Positions 15,975 through 25,340 of a stretch of DNA of 64,000 nt are shown one piece after another; position 1 is the stretch's first letter, and each line of letters begins with the position of its first letter. The DNA comes from a virus: positions 43,002-107,001 of IMG/VR virus record IMGVR_UViG_3300025789_000026; one strand, written 5' to 3'. Position numbers and translations under genes: made by a program. Under the pieces are notes generated by a model, which had not been told where the DNA came from, did no database searches, and saw only the letters and a program-made list of their open reading frames with translations.

Positions 15975-17138
15975 ATGAGTGATATAAAGCCTAATGTATT
16001 TCCAAAGGTACAACTAAAAACAACAAATCAAGAAACAACAAATCAAGAAACATTAATTCCAAAACCAGAAGATATTAAACAAATATCAAGTCAACCTGAG
16101 TATGAAGAAAAATTACCAGAACTTATTGATGAATTTTATAATGGTGGTAAAACAAACACGCCGTTAGATGATGCTATTGAGCAAATGAGACTTAGAACTT
16201 TAGAACAATTAAGGCTTAGGAGTGAAGCTAAACAAAAAGAACAAGAAAAATCTAAGGATGAAGTACAAACTGAAAAACCTAAAGAACAAATAAAAGAACA
16301 ACCTAAAGTTATTGTACCAACAAAACAAACAATAACATCACCAATTAAAACAAATTTTAATATGAATTCACAAGATTCTTACATTGAACAATTAAGTCAA
16401 CCTCAATATAATATGAGTTTTGATGTTATTCCTTTACCATCTGAGGGTAAACTTTATAAAAATAAAAAAGCTAATGTTAGAGTAGCTTATATGACAACGG
16501 CAGATGAGAATATTCTTACATCACCTAATTTATTAAAAAGTGGTGAATTTTTAGAGATTCTTATAAATAGAAAACTTCTTGAGCATGATTTAAGATATCG
16601 TGATTTACATGTTGGGGATAGAAATGCGATTATGCTTTGGATTAGGGCGACTGGTTATGGTGAAATGTATCCAGTAACACTTTTTGATGAAAATAATGAC
16701 CCATTTGAAACGGAGGTTAACCTTAATACATTAAAAGTAAATAAATTAGGAGCTGAACCAGATGCTGAAGGGTTATTTAATTTTAAATTACCAGTATCTA
16801 AGTTTAATATTAAATTTAGACTATTAAACGTTGGTGACATTGATGATATACAAAAGATTGTTGATGATGAAGAAAAAAATGGTATACCAATAAATAATAC
16901 ATCAACATATGCTTTAGAAAGACAATTGGTTGAAGTAGATGGTGAAAGAAATAAAACCCTTATAAAAGAATTTGTTCAAAATATGAGGGTTGGTGATGCT
17001 AAGGCTTTAAGGGACTATATAAGTAATATTGAAAGTGGTGTTGATTTAAATATTGAAGTTGGAACCCCTGGAGGTGGTTCCATTAAAACATTTCTTCCAC
17101 TTAACTTCAAGTTTTTTTGGCCTAACATTTCAATATAA
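15975..17138 (+). CDS. gp26-like baseplate hub assembly protein / probable tail assembly chaperone
   Basis: A 387-residue protein. Residues 1-130 are low-complexity, Gln/Glu/Lys-rich and probably disordered. From about residue 150 the pattern is that of the T4 gp26-type family: FDVIPLPSEGKLYKN, then TTADENILTSPNLLKSGEF, HVGDRNAIMLWIRATGYGE, and a C-terminal LPLNFKFFWP. The position is telling: after the tube gene and just before the tape measure, with a second reading frame that overlaps its end. That is where contractile- and flexible-tail phages place frameshifted tail assembly chaperones. Whether this protein acts at the hub or on the tape measure cannot be decided from sequence. Confidence 0.7.
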   Translation: MSDIKPNVFPKVQLKTTNQETTNQETLIPKPEDIKQISSQPEYEEKLPELIDEFYNGGKTNTPLDDAIEQMRLRTLEQLRLRSEAKQKEQEKSKDEVQTEKPKEQIKEQPKVIVPTKQTITSPIKTNFNMNSQDSYIEQLSQPQYNMSFDVIPLPSEGKLYKNKKANVRVAYMTTADENILTSPNLLKSGEFLEILINRKLLEHDLRYRDLHVGDRNAIMLWIRATGYGEMYPVTLFDENNDPFETEVNLNTLKVNKLGAEPDAEGLFNFKLPVSKFNIKFRLLNVGDIDDIQKIVDDEEKNGIPINNTSTYALERQLVEVDGERNKTLIKEFVQNMRVGDAKALRDYISNIESGVDLNIEVGTPGGGSIKTFLPLNFKFFWPNISI

Positions 17139-17382
17139 AGCTGAATTATGGGAAGAAATATTTCTTTGTACACAACATATGAATGTAACTTATGCTGATG
17201 TTATTATGATGCCAACTTGCGAAAGAAGATTTTATTTAGGTTTATTAGTTAAAAAGAAAAATAAAGAAAGAGAAATGGTTGATGGGCAAAAAAATTCAAC
17301 TGGAAAGGGTAAAAGACAATCATCAATAAGTGGGAGTGCATTAAAAAGTAAAATAAAAACTGGTGAAATACCATTAAATTAA
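17053..17382 (+). CDS. Small second-frame product overlapping the gp26-like gene, possibly made by frameshift (gp51-like)
   Basis: The convincingly protein-like part, YKAELWEEIFLCTQHMNVTYADVIMMPTCERRF, starts exactly at the stop of the upstream gene; the upstream part of this frame lies inside that gene. The only in-frame start before it is a TTG at 17053 or 17059; the first ATG (17179) would cut the conserved helix. The T7 run at 17112-17118 sits near the end of the upstream frame, so a +1 or -2 ribosomal shift could instead make a fusion. The MMPTCERRFYLGLL helix resembles the hub-assembly catalyst or tail chaperone family. The C-terminus is basic and low in complexity. The true start is undecided. 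Confidence 0.6.
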   Translation: MKLEPLEVVPLKHFFHLTSSFFGLTFQYKAELWEEIFLCTQHMNVTYADVIMMPTCERRFYLGLLVKKKNKEREMVDGQKNSTGKGKRQSSISGSALKSKIKTGEIPLN

Positions 17383-17409
17383 AAAGAACCCCATATGGGG
17401 TTTTTTTAT
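17381..17409 (+). terminator. Rho-independent terminator before the tape measure gene
   Basis: A near-perfect AACCCCAT/ATGGGGTT hairpin with flanking A and T runs, overlapping the stop codon. Confidence 0.85.
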
Positions 17410-17415
17410 TTTAAG

Positions 17416-17423
17416 ATATTTAT
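17416..17423 (+). promoter_or_regulatory. Putative late promoter box before the tape measure gene
   Basis: The extended form TTTAAGATATTTATATAAAA, 14 bases before the ATG at 17438. Confidence 0.45.
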
Positions 17424-17437
17424 ATAAAAATAAAGTA

Positions 17438-20092
17438 ATGGCAGTTAACGAAAAAAATAATAGTGGTGGTAATGATGGTGGTAAAATTGTACCAAATAGT
17501 AAAGATTTACAAAATTCGGAACAATTAAGTAAAATAATTGACGAATGGGGTTCTAGTGCAGCTAAGTATGTTAGGATACTTAGAGAAACTCATGATGTTC
17601 AAGATTCAATTAAAAAAGATAGTTCAGAATACTTAGAGTATCTTAAAAAGTGGAAAAAAACACAAACTGAAATTAATTTTTTAGAAGAAAGATTATTAAA
17701 ATTAAATAAAGAAAATAAAGAGGAAAACAATGAAAGGATTTCTCAGTTAATTAAACAAATAAATTATTTAAAGGAGCAAAATAATGAAATTAAAGAAGGT
17801 CTTGATTCTATTAATAAATGGAATTTAGGTCTTCAAATGTCAGGTAAAATACTTGCAAAAATACCAGATTTAATGATGTCTGGTTTTGGTATGATTAAAA
17901 ATAGTGGTGTTTTTGAAATAGATAAAGCTATTAAAAAATCAGCATTAAGTTTAGGTGTTTTTAATGATAAAGCCAATGATTTTAGAGGTAATTTTTTCGA
18001 TGCTGTTGACCAAACTTCACAAATTGGTGGTAACATTGAACAAATGTCCAAAATGCAAAATGAATTCAGTGATGAATTAGGTAGGTCTGTTGAACTTGGT
18101 TCAAAGGGGTTAGTGGCTATGACTCAAATGGCTCAAGGTACTGGTTTAGGTGAAGAAGCCGTAATAAAATTGGCGGCTAGTTTTGATAAATTAGGTATGT
18201 CAGTTGAAGATGCTCGTGATTTTACCCAAGATACTTATCAAGAAGCTAGAAAATTAGGTCTTAAACCTAAAAAAATACTTAACGACATAACCAATAATAT
18301 GGATATGTTAAATAAGTATGATTTTAAAAATGGTGCCAAAGGTTTAGCTAAAATGGCTGAAACAGCTAATAAATTGGGAATTGAGATGAAAACAATTGAA
18401 CCAATGGCTGATAAGGCTTTTGATATTGAAGGTGCTGTTGAAATGTCAGCCCAATTACAAGTATTGGGTGGTAGTTTATCAAGTTTGGCAGACCCATTCA
18501 AATTAATGTATAAAGCACGTAATGATGTTGAAGGATTAACTCAAGATTTTGCTGATGCCGCAAAATCTTCAATGCATTTTGGTAAGAATGGTATAGAAAT
18601 GAACACATATGAGATGTCAAGACTTAGAGAGGCTGCTAAGGCTACTGGTGTTGAATATGATAAGATTGTTACTATGGGTAGAAACCAATTAAAATTAGAC
18701 GAAATTAAAAAAAGAATTAGTCTTTCTGGTGAACCCGATAAAGATTTAGAAGAATTTTTAGCTAATAAAGCACAAATTAGTAAAAATGGTGTAATAACCT
18801 TAAATATTAATGGTGATACTAAAGATATTAAAAATTTAAATAAGCAACAACTTATTAATGAAATGAATAGACAAAAAACTCTTTCGGAGTTGGCTGAAAA
18901 TTCAAAAAGTTTTGATGAGAGTATTGATGGGATTATTAATAAATTTAAAGTTGATTTTGCTAAAGGATTTTTAACAGATGAAAACATGAAACGTATTTCA
19001 AATGGGTTTAAAAAATTAACCGATACGTTAAGTGATAAAGGTTTTCAAGAAGCGATAATTGGTTTTGGTAAGGCAGTTGGAAAAGTATTTTCATTTGTTG
19101 TAGAGAATTGGAAATTAATTGCTGGTGTTTTTCTTGGTGGTAATATGGTAAAGGCTCTTTCAGATGTTGGACAATGGATTGAAAATGGAGTTTTACTTTC
19201 TGAAGGGTTTTTATTTGGAATGAAAAAAAATAATTTAATTAGCCTTACTGGTGGTGGTGGTGGTGGTGGTGGTGGCCCTACTGTAGGTGGTGGTTTAGGT
19301 GTTAGTGCCGCTAATGCAGCTACAACAGCTGAACAAGAAGGTATGATATTTGCTGAGGGTCAAGCTGCTAGAAATGTTACAAATATTAGTAACGATATAG
19401 GAGAAACTGGAACAAATACAATTAATAAAGTTGGTGGGGTTACAACACAAAGTGTTCAAAATGTTGAAAAAGCATCTACTAGTGTAATATCTAAAATTGG
19501 TAACGTTGCAAAAGGTACTTTAGGTGCTATTGGTGGTACTGTAACTGGTGGTCTTTTAGGTAGTGGTGCTTATGAGATGACTAGTGGAAAACAAGCTAAT
19601 AAAGGTGGTACATTTGGTGCGATAGCTGGTGGTGCTTTAGGTACTATTGGTGCTCTTTTATTAGCACAACCAGAATTAATCCCACTTTTTTCAACACTTG
19701 GTTCTTCAGCTGGTTCATATATTGGTAATAAAATTGGTGAGGTTAATGATGGGGTTGTATTTAATCCTAACGATAAATTTATGAAGGTTAATGATGGTAC
19801 GATGATTGCTGGTACTAATGTTAATGGTAATAAAGATTTAGCTAGAGTATTGGGTTCACAACAAGTTAACGCACCATCAACACCTATTAATTCATTACCA
19901 GGTAATTTAAATGTACAATTAGGTGATTTAAAAATAAATGGCTCAATTGAATTAAAATTAGGTAATAATATAACTCAAGAATTGGGTACTCAATTGATAA
20001 ATGACCCATCATTTATCAGAAATATATCAAGATTAGTTAACCAGGCTACTCAAACATCTGTTTCTGGTAAACCTGGTTTAGTTAAAAGCTAA
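17438..20092 (+). CDS. Tail tape measure protein
   Basis: An 884-residue protein. The N-terminal 130 residues form a predicted coiled coil (alternating Lys/Glu-rich heptads around KKWKKTQTEINFLEERLLKL). The central 350 residues are helical with GL and MAQxxGLGEEAVxKLA repeats typical of tape measures (SVEDARDFTQDTYQEARKLG). A run of about nine glycines lies near residue 604. Then comes a glycine/alanine-rich hydrophobic stretch (GTVTGGLLGSGAYEM; GAIAGGALGTIGALLL) suitable for membrane insertion during DNA ejection, and a C-terminal segment ending VNQATQTSVSG. The product sets tail length and occupies the tube lumen. Gene position after the chaperone-like pair and before the baseplate genes fits. 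It has its own promoter box. Confidence 0.85.
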   Translation: MAVNEKNNSGGNDGGKIVPNSKDLQNSEQLSKIIDEWGSSAAKYVRILRETHDVQDSIKKDSSEYLEYLKKWKKTQTEINFLEERLLKLNKENKEENNERISQLIKQINYLKEQNNEIKEGLDSINKWNLGLQMSGKILAKIPDLMMSGFGMIKNSGVFEIDKAIKKSALSLGVFNDKANDFRGNFFDAVDQTSQIGGNIEQMSKMQNEFSDELGRSVELGSKGLVAMTQMAQGTGLGEEAVIKLAASFDKLGMSVEDARDFTQDTYQEARKLGLKPKKILNDITNNMDMLNKYDFKNGAKGLAKMAETANKLGIEMKTIEPMADKAFDIEGAVEMSAQLQVLGGSLSSLADPFKLMYKARNDVEGLTQDFADAAKSSMHFGKNGIEMNTYEMSRLREAAKATGVEYDKIVTMGRNQLKLDEIKKRISLSGEPDKDLEEFLANKAQISKNGVITLNINGDTKDIKNLNKQQLINEMNRQKTLSELAENSKSFDESIDGIINKFKVDFAKGFLTDENMKRISNGFKKLTDTLSDKGFQEAIIGFGKAVGKVFSFVVENWKLIAGVFLGGNMVKALSDVGQWIENGVLLSEGFLFGMKKNNLISLTGGGGGGGGGPTVGGGLGVSAANAATTAEQEGMIFAEGQAARNVTNISNDIGETGTNTINKVGGVTTQSVQNVEKASTSVISKIGNVAKGTLGAIGGTVTGGLLGSGAYEMTSGKQANKGGTFGAIAGGALGTIGALLLAQPELIPLFSTLGSSAGSYIGNKIGEVNDGVVFNPNDKFMKVNDGTMIAGTNVNGNKDLARVLGSQQVNAPSTPINSLPGNLNVQLGDLKINGSIELKLGNNITQELGTQLINDPSFIRNISRLVNQATQTSVSGKPGLVKS

Positions 20093-20122
20093 TAAATATT
20101 TAAAAAAATAATTAAAAATAAG

Positions 20123-20153
20123 TTGATTTTATAATTTTTTTTACGTATATTTG
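20123..20153 (+). promoter_or_regulatory. Putative Bacteroidota-type promoter in the 20093-20336 spacer
   Basis: TTG at 20123-20125, a 20-base spacer and TATATTTG at 20146-20153. It is followed by no open frame but by a hairpin terminator about 80 bases on. Confidence 0.5.
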
Positions 20154-20159
20154 CATATA

Positions 20160-20276
20160 ATATATTAAATAACAACTATTAAATAACTATATAATTATAG
20201 ATTATAATTATTATTATAATTACAATAAAAAATATAAAATAAAATATAGGCCCTAAATGGGTCTATTTTATTTTAT
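20160..20276 (+). ncRNA. Candidate small RNA or attenuated leader
   Basis: The interval lies between a promoter-like element and a terminator, has no plausible reading frame (longest ATG frame about 12 codons), and contains AT-rich inverted segments around 20180-20222. It could be a phage small RNA or a leader whose terminator controls the 1559-aa gene. Nothing matches an RNA family I can recognise. Confidence 0.3.
20236..20274 (+). terminator. Hairpin terminator in the spacer before the 1559-aa gene
   Basis: The arms AAAATAAAATA and TATTTTATTTT enclose an inner CCC/GGG pair around TAAAT, with a small internal loop. It may terminate the upstream tape measure transcript as well as the short transcript. 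Confidence 0.6.
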
Positions 20277-20312
20277 ACAACCTTTATTTTGTTAAATTTT
20301 TTTATATAATAC

Positions 20313-20320
20313 TATTTATA
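20313..20320 (+). promoter_or_regulatory. Putative late promoter box before the 1559-aa baseplate gene
   Basis: CTATTTATATAAAA, a variant of the box with C replacing the first A, 16 bases before the ATG at 20337. Confidence 0.35.
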
Positions 20321-20336
20321 TAAAAAGATTTATACT

Positions 20337-23300
20337 ATGCCATTGTATTATAATACATCAATACCAACAGATAGTACTCGTAATACTATAAATAGTGTTA
20401 CTGTTGGTACAGTAACTGGTAATGATATTCGTGACTTCTTATTAAGTAAAAATATCATAAACCCTATTAAATATCCACAGAAAGCTATATTTCAAGGAAC
20501 TGGACCACTTGGTGGTGAACCAGTATTAGATACATTTGCTAATAATGGTGATTCGGTAATTAATCAATTACCAATCGAATCTGAGACTTTTCGTTATGAA
20601 AATAATGTTATTAATAATAGATTTGTTAATTCTGATGGGTTACCACCAACATTTGTTAAAATTGAATACCAACTAATAGAATCTAATCCAGATTATCCAA
20701 CATCACCAAATCCAGATAATGGTACAACTGATTATTATAAAGAAGATAGAAATAAATATGGTATTTTACCTAAATCTAATTTATTATCGTATAGAGAAAA
20801 ATCTACATTAAAGAATTTATATGTTGATAATACTAAACAAGTTGATGTATCAGATTATATTGTACTTCAACCAATTAATACTAATTCTCAAATAAGTGGT
20901 GGTTATTTAGATAAATATGGTGGGATAAACTTAGGTCAAGGTGTAGCAGTTCAAGCCGCTAATATTTTAGGTAGTGCAATTAATGGTCAAGGTATTGGTA
21001 TTTCAAATCTTAATGGTGGATTATCAAATAGTTTTGATATTAGAAGTTCTTTAGCTGGTAGAGCTTTAACAGCAGCTGGCATACTTAAAGATACTAAATT
21101 AGGTGTTATTGGTGGTCAACAATTAGCTTTAGCCTTAGCTAATAACGCAGCGTTTAATACACAAAAGCAAATATTAGGTTTATTTGATGTTAGTACAGAT
21201 ATTACTAATATTATTCAAGGTAAAGGTTTAAATGGTTTTAGAAAAAATTATACAATTACTGTTCCTTCTAATACTAAACCATTAACATATGTTGAAAAAG
21301 TATTAGGTTTTTATACACCGAATTCTTTTTTAAGTAGTGATGGTTCACCATTCTCAAATGAAAATGGTTATGTAACCGACATGCAATGGACTAACAGTAT
21401 GCTTATTAATACTGGTGATGGACAAATTGATTCACTTACAGCTAATATTAAAGCTAATCTTGGTTTAGGTAAAAATGTTTCTAATGGATATAATCAAGAC
21501 GATACACCATTTAGAAGTGGTTATTCACCAGGTTATACTGACCATAAACGTAAATTTATAGTAAACCCTAATGGTTACGCATTTATGACAACTAAGGGTG
21601 ATTTATACCCATTTGTTAATGCTTTAACAACAACAACTGGTGGTACTACTACCACAAATAAAGTAATTCCAGATTTAAATTGGAATAGAGAGGCGATTGT
21701 TGTTGATTATGGTTTTGTTAGTCCAGAAGATGGTAATATCCATTATAATGTTGACGATGGTGCACCATTCAAAACTAATTTTACTTGGATTACTAATAAT
21801 GGTGATGCTTTAAATTCAAATAAAGGTGGAATCACGTTTCAAGGTGATTTAGCCACACCTTCAAATAATAAAAAATCACTATTATGGAAAACCCAATTAT
21901 TATTTAACGATAAAGGTATGAAAAATATCGTATCTGTTAAGGGTGATATGGGTATTAAAAAGAGTACACAAATACAAACAGTATCTTCAGTTGGTGGTAT
22001 ATCTAAGGGTTCAGCTGTCTTAACTAATTGGATGTTTAATCCAAAAGATGGGTCAATAATGAAAAATGCTACTGGGCAAACTGCCGATAATACTTTTTGT
22101 AGGGCTTGGACACCATATAATAGATATGATTCATTAAGTAAATTAATAAGAAGTGCTGGTATCAATCAAGCTGAAACACCTGGTAATGGAAATACAATAC
22201 AAAATAGGTGGAGGTTAAATTATCAAGGTTCTGTATTAGATGATAATGGTTTTGTTAAAATTGTTCCATATAAGACTGATAAAGATATTGATAGAAGTGG
22301 AACTTATGGTGGTGGAATACCAACCTCACCTAAGAAATATATGTTTTCAATAGAAAATTTAGCTTGGGCTGGTCAAGCGGCATCTAACTTATTACCAATT
22401 GAACAAGGACCTGGTGACCTTTTAACGGGTAAGTTTGGTAGAATAATGTGGTTTCCACCTTATGATTTAACTTTTAGTGAAACAAGTAACGTTAGTCTTG
22501 AAACAACAAATTTTATTGGTAGAGGTGAGCCAATATATACATATAATAACACTGAAAGAACAGGTAATTTATCGTTTAAAATATTTGCTGACCATTCTAG
22601 TATTATGAATACTTTTGCTGGTAAAAATGGGCCAAGTGAAGATTTTGTTCGTTCATTTTTATCTGGTTGTATTGATTTAGAAGCAAGTTGGGGAAATAAA
22701 TTTACATATGATGAAATGCATCAAGTAAAAATTAAAACGGTGACTGAAGTACCAAAACAACAAGTCGTAAAACCACCAATATATATCTTTAGTTTTTATT
22801 TTCCAAATGATGTTTATGACATTAATTATACCCGTAATCTTAATGATGGTACCTTAGTTAAATTTTATGAACATAATAGCAAACACGAAAATAAAAATGG
22901 TGATTCTGTTGATGGTATTGGTGTTTATGCTGGACAAGAGGGTAATAATTGGGTTGATAATACCAATTATGATTTTAATCTTGGTGTTGAAGGTCCAACA
23001 GGTAAAAAATATGATTCAGTTTTTAGTCCAAATTTTATTTCTGATTTAAATACTTGGTTAAATACAGAAATAAAGGATGGTGGTTGTAAGGGTTGTACAG
23101 CTAGAATTAGTGGTAAGGCAAGTAGTCAGACTGTTGCTAATAATATTAATTCACAACTAGCACAAGAAAGAGCTAAAAGTTTAAACGAGTTTATTACTTC
23201 TAATTTTCCAAATGTAAAATGTAAAATAACAAAAACAAATGTTGGTACTGGTAACAATCCTTATGGTACTTATTCAAAAGATGGTTCTACTGATTCTCAG

Positions 23301-25016
23301 GCTGCTAAATTTGACAGAATAGCTTCAGTTACCTTTACTATTGACCCAGAAAAAATACCAATTGAACAACCAAAAATCACACCTATTAATGGTAGTATAC
23401 CAAGTAGTTTTAGTAATGGGTTTTTAAAAAGATTTTATACTGAATTAGATTTTTTTGAAAAATTACAAAAAGGTGACCCAGCTAATGGGATTCCAGCAGA
23501 TACATTTATTTTTGATAAATTTAGGGAAAAAATAAGATATTTTCACCCATCATTTCATTCTATTACACCTGAAGGATTTAATTCTAGATTAACATTTTTA
23601 TTACAGTGTACAAGACAAGGTGCAACACAAAATTCAACTGGTGACCCACAAAATTTAGCATTTGGTCAACCACCAGTTTGTATTTTAAGAATTGGTGATT
23701 TTTATAACACAAAAATAATGATTGATAATGTTACCTTTAATTTTGATGATAACCTGTGGGATTTAAATCCTGAGGGTATAGGTGTTCAACCGATGATTAC
23801 AACTGTTAATATATCATTTAAATATATTGGTGGTTCAACGCTTTATGGACCTATTAATAAGCTTCAAAATGCTTTATCTTTTAATTATTTTGCAAATGCT
23901 CAAGTTTATGACCCAAGAGCTGATTTTATCACTAAATCACCAGATATTGTTGTAAAAGGTGAGACTCCTTCTGACCCAGATACTAAAAATCAACAAACAG
24001 CTTTTGATGCTCAAAAGTATCAATTAAATACTGGTTTAAATCCTTTAACACAATCAATGGGTAAAATTACAGATGCTGAAATTGAAAAATTATTTGGTCC
24101 ATCACAAAGTGATATACAACCAATAAATGCTCAAATTGCTGCAAATCCTAATACTAGCTTAACTGATATACAAAGACTAGAACTTTATAATTTATCGGCA
24201 GATACAACATCATGGTATTTCAATATTGGTAGGAAAGATTTAACCGATGATGGTTCGTTAAAACAAGATTACCCTTTATCTGTTAATATTATTGATGGTA
24301 CAAACACATATAATATTGATTTAACAACTTACTTAGCTGATGATACACCATTAAAAAGTAATGAAACAAGTCAAGATTTTTCATTTCCATTTACATACTT
24401 AATACCTAATTTTACTGGTATAACACCTAATATAAATTATACTTTTAATGTAAAAGTTGGTGATGCTGGTACTTTAACAGGAAATTATAGTGGTGATACA
24501 CTAATCAATTCTTCAAGTGCATCATCATCTGATAAAGCACCAAAAATTGTTGGGTTTAAAAGTTATGAAATTCATTCAACTCTTTATGATTATGTTTATA
24601 CATTTAATGTTAGTATAAATACAGAAAATATTTATATCATATGTGGCAATACTATTACTCAAATAATAAGTGATTCAGAATTACAAAGTTTTGTAAATAA
24701 AGGTATAAAAATAACACTCGAAAATTCTGTTAATCCAAGTGATTTTTCAGAATCGTTAATTATTAATTATCCAGTATACACCCCAATTAATGGAGATATA
24801 AATAATGGTTCTATTTGTACAAAAAATTGTGATAACCCATTAGGTCAAGCTGTTGGTAGTATTGGCGTTTATCTTGGTTCACCAATAGGGTCTAACCCTA
24901 CAGTTAAATTAGTTGATGGAACTTATGTGTTGAAATTATGGTATAATGGAACAATAATACAAAAATCAATGGTTCAAATACCTTTTGATGGTTCTAGTCA
25001 AACTAAATATTTTTAA
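20337..25016 (+). CDS. Large baseplate/tube-junction protein with embedded OmpA-like domain
   Basis: A 1559-residue protein. The segment GKFGRIMWFPPYDLTFSE, then SLETTNFIGRGEPIYTYNNTERTGNLSFKIFADHS, and later PPVCILRIGDFYNTKIMIDNVTF and GVQPMITTVNISFKYIGG, resemble the beta-rich tube-initiator proteins of contractile phages (gp48/gp54 side of the baseplate). Between them, about residues 890-1005, lies an OmpA-like peptidoglycan-binding domain with NSQLAQERAKSLNEF and cysteine-containing KDGGCKGCTARISG. A signal peptide is absent, as expected for a virion protein. The C-terminal 250 residues look like two beta-sandwich domains. It precedes gp53 and the hub by a few bases, so a central baseplate role is likely. 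The exact T4 equivalent is uncertain. Confidence 0.65.
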   Translation: MPLYYNTSIPTDSTRNTINSVTVGTVTGNDIRDFLLSKNIINPIKYPQKAIFQGTGPLGGEPVLDTFANNGDSVINQLPIESETFRYENNVINNRFVNSDGLPPTFVKIEYQLIESNPDYPTSPNPDNGTTDYYKEDRNKYGILPKSNLLSYREKSTLKNLYVDNTKQVDVSDYIVLQPINTNSQISGGYLDKYGGINLGQGVAVQAANILGSAINGQGIGISNLNGGLSNSFDIRSSLAGRALTAAGILKDTKLGVIGGQQLALALANNAAFNTQKQILGLFDVSTDITNIIQGKGLNGFRKNYTITVPSNTKPLTYVEKVLGFYTPNSFLSSDGSPFSNENGYVTDMQWTNSMLINTGDGQIDSLTANIKANLGLGKNVSNGYNQDDTPFRSGYSPGYTDHKRKFIVNPNGYAFMTTKGDLYPFVNALTTTTGGTTTTNKVIPDLNWNREAIVVDYGFVSPEDGNIHYNVDDGAPFKTNFTWITNNGDALNSNKGGITFQGDLATPSNNKKSLLWKTQLLFNDKGMKNIVSVKGDMGIKKSTQIQTVSSVGGISKGSAVLTNWMFNPKDGSIMKNATGQTADNTFCRAWTPYNRYDSLSKLIRSAGINQAETPGNGNTIQNRWRLNYQGSVLDDNGFVKIVPYKTDKDIDRSGTYGGGIPTSPKKYMFSIENLAWAGQAASNLLPIEQGPGDLLTGKFGRIMWFPPYDLTFSETSNVSLETTNFIGRGEPIYTYNNTERTGNLSFKIFADHSSIMNTFAGKNGPSEDFVRSFLSGCIDLEASWGNKFTYDEMHQVKIKTVTEVPKQQVVKPPIYIFSFYFPNDVYDINYTRNLNDGTLVKFYEHNSKHENKNGDSVDGIGVYAGQEGNNWVDNTNYDFNLGVEGPTGKKYDSVFSPNFISDLNTWLNTEIKDGGCKGCTARISGKASSQTVANNINSQLAQERAKSLNEFITSNFPNVKCKITKTNVGTGNNPYGTYSKDGSTDSQAAKFDRIASVTFTIDPEKIPIEQPKITPINGSIPSSFSNGFLKRFYTELDFFEKLQKGDPANGIPADTFIFDKFREKIRYFHPSFHSITPEGFNSRLTFLLQCTRQGATQNSTGDPQNLAFGQPPVCILRIGDFYNTKIMIDNVTFNFDDNLWDLNPEGIGVQPMITTVNISFKYIGGSTLYGPINKLQNALSFNYFANAQVYDPRADFITKSPDIVVKGETPSDPDTKNQQTAFDAQKYQLNTGLNPLTQSMGKITDAEIEKLFGPSQSDIQPINAQIAANPNTSLTDIQRLELYNLSADTTSWYFNIGRKDLTDDGSLKQDYPLSVNIIDGTNTYNIDLTTYLADDTPLKSNETSQDFSFPFTYLIPNFTGITPNINYTFNVKVGDAGTLTGNYSGDTLINSSSASSSDKAPKIVGFKSYEIHSTLYDYVYTFNVSINTENIYIICGNTITQIISDSELQSFVNKGIKITLENSVNPSDFSESLIINYPVYTPINGDINNGSICTKNCDNPLGQAVGSIGVYLGSPIGSNPTVKLVDGTYVLKLWYNGTIIQKSMVQIPFDGSSQTKYF

Positions 25017-25019
25017 TAT

Positions 25020-25340
25020 ATGGCATATTTTGATAGATATAATAATTTTAGGGTTAATGGTGCAATGAAACCAATACCAGGTTTAATTTTACCACCACTT
25101 TCATCAGATAAACAAATTATTTATGAATTAGGTAAATCAAGACTTGACATTATAAGTAATCAATACTATAATAGTCCTTATTATGGTTGGCTTATTTTAT
25201 TGGCCAATCAAGAATTTGGTGGTTTAGAATTTAATATTAAAGACCAATCAATTTTAACAATCCCATTTCCATTTGAAAGTGCGATAGAAAGATATATAAC
25301 ATCGATTAATACATACAAGTCTTTATATGGCGAACAATAG
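25020..25340 (+). CDS. gp53: Baseplate wedge protein, gp53 family
   Basis: A 106-residue protein with the family pattern YNNFRVNGA, then IIYELGKSRLDIISNQYYNSPYYGWLILLAN, a short loop and a final helix of IPFPFESAIERYI type. In T4, gp53 joins neighbouring wedges around the hub; T4 gp53 is nearly twice as long, so this is a core-only version. It starts four bases after the preceding stop and overlaps the hub gene start by 14 bases, implying translational coupling and similar copy number. Confidence 0.82.
   Translation: MAYFDRYNNFRVNGAMKPIPGLILPPLSSDKQIIYELGKSRLDIISNQYYNSPYYGWLILLANQEFGGLEFNIKDQSILTIPFPFESAIERYITSINTYKSLYGEQ

Noticed and set aside
17147-17160. ATG at 17147 as the start of the small protein after the gp26-like gene
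   Set aside because: It is in a different frame from the conserved CTQHMNVTYADVIMMP sequence.
18541-18987. Minus-strand open frame of 148 codons
   Set aside because: Antisense to the coiled tape measure gene; no promoter or start signal.
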